Assembly: GCA_016206945.1 (NCBI GenBank)
Contig: JACQQP010000078.1
Span: 1-5,170, forward strand
Source of the DNA: Candidatus Omnitrophota bacterium
GTDB lineage: Bacteria; Omnitrophota; Omnitrophia; Omnitrophales; Danuiimicrobiaceae
Reading direction: 5' to 3'
Length of the DNA stretch: 5,170 bases
Of this stretch, positions 5,068 to 5,170 are shown piece after piece; within the stretch, counting starts at the first letter, position 1; every line of letters starts with the position of its first letter. Under the pieces are notes generated by a model. That model ran no database searches, was not told the DNA's origin, and worked only from the letters and a program-made list of their open reading frames with translations. The translations under genes and the position numbers were made by a program.

Positions 5068-5170
5068 TCAAAGTGATAACTCAATCTTTCCCACACTCGT
5101 CCGGTCCTGATTCCCTTTCGCATCATAGACTGAGAGCTGGTAGTAAAGACCCCCCTCCTCTCCTCCCCCC
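5068..5170 (-). CDS. C-terminal fragment of an unidentified, possibly beta-sandwich, protein
   Basis: A minus-strand frame is open from the right edge to a TGA at 5068-5070, giving 33 residues. The sequence runs from GGGEEGG into LYYQLSVYDAKGNQDRTSVG and ends KIELSL. The alternating pattern YYQLSVYDAKGNQ resembles the last strands of fibronectin type III or other Ig-like domains ('Y.y.V.a.D..GN.s'), often found in secreted or surface proteins. This is a resemblance over a very short piece, not a firm assignment. The G/E-rich start is encoded by a pure C/T tract on the plus strand and could be a linker or the edge of a repeat. The fragment lies about 90 bp upstream of the korA promoter, on the same strand. 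Confidence 0.5.
   Translation of the reverse strand, partial: GGGEEGGLYYQLSVYDAKGNQDRTSVGKIELSL

Overview
The window is a compact stretch of bacterial chromosome: short intergenic gaps, overlapping genes, Shine-Dalgarno sites in front of several genes and one clear sigma70-type promoter. Nothing in it fixes the phylum. A two-subunit ferredoxin-dependent 2-oxoacid oxidoreductase points to an anaerobic or microaerobic lifestyle. The mix of an orphan HAMP protein, DUF3047, a small DUF5678-like protein and abundant GC-rich palindromic intergenic repeats is what I associate with genomes of uncultivated lineages such as Omnitrophota or deltaproteobacterial-type groups; that placement is inference only.

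Layout, left to right. (1) Positions 1-162 (+) hold the C-terminal end of a GGDEF-like protein, closed by a hairpin/T-tract terminator. (2) Positions 180-1390 (-) hold two overlapping genes facing it: a DUF3047 protein with an N-terminal membrane anchor, then a 143-residue membrane protein with two TM segments and a HAMP domain but no output domain. The 3' end of the DUF3047 gene carries a tandem pair of GGCGGA/TCCGCC hairpins that also touch the ribosome binding site of the HAMP gene. (3) A 107-bp divergent gap separates this pair from a 59-residue 4-oxalocrotonate-tautomerase-family protein at 1498-1677 (+). (4) The convergent gap 1678-2003 has no gene. It holds a nine-unit heptanucleotide array and a 189-bp MITE-like element made of three hairpins inside an 11-bp terminal inverted repeat. 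(5) Positions 2004-4864 (-) form an apparent operon read from a TTGGAG-N17-TATAAT promoter: korA (fused gamma/alpha subunit), korB (TPP and [4Fe-4S] subunit, overlapping korA by 8 bp) and a small DUF5678-like gene. (6) Positions 4980-5067 hold a degenerate hexanucleotide array that can fold into a long hairpin, behind the 3' end of a further minus-strand gene cut by the right edge.

KorA and KorB should form the catalytic enzyme that oxidatively decarboxylates a 2-oxoacid to acyl-CoA with ferredoxin as electron acceptor, or runs in reverse as a carboxylase. No ferredoxin subunit gene is present, as expected for the two-subunit class. The GGDEF-like and HAMP proteins belong to signalling families, but no partner is visible. 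I see no defence system, CRISPR array, tRNA or rRNA. The least ordinary content is the repeat architecture, especially one inverted-repeat motif that appears both in the intergenic element and inside a coding sequence.
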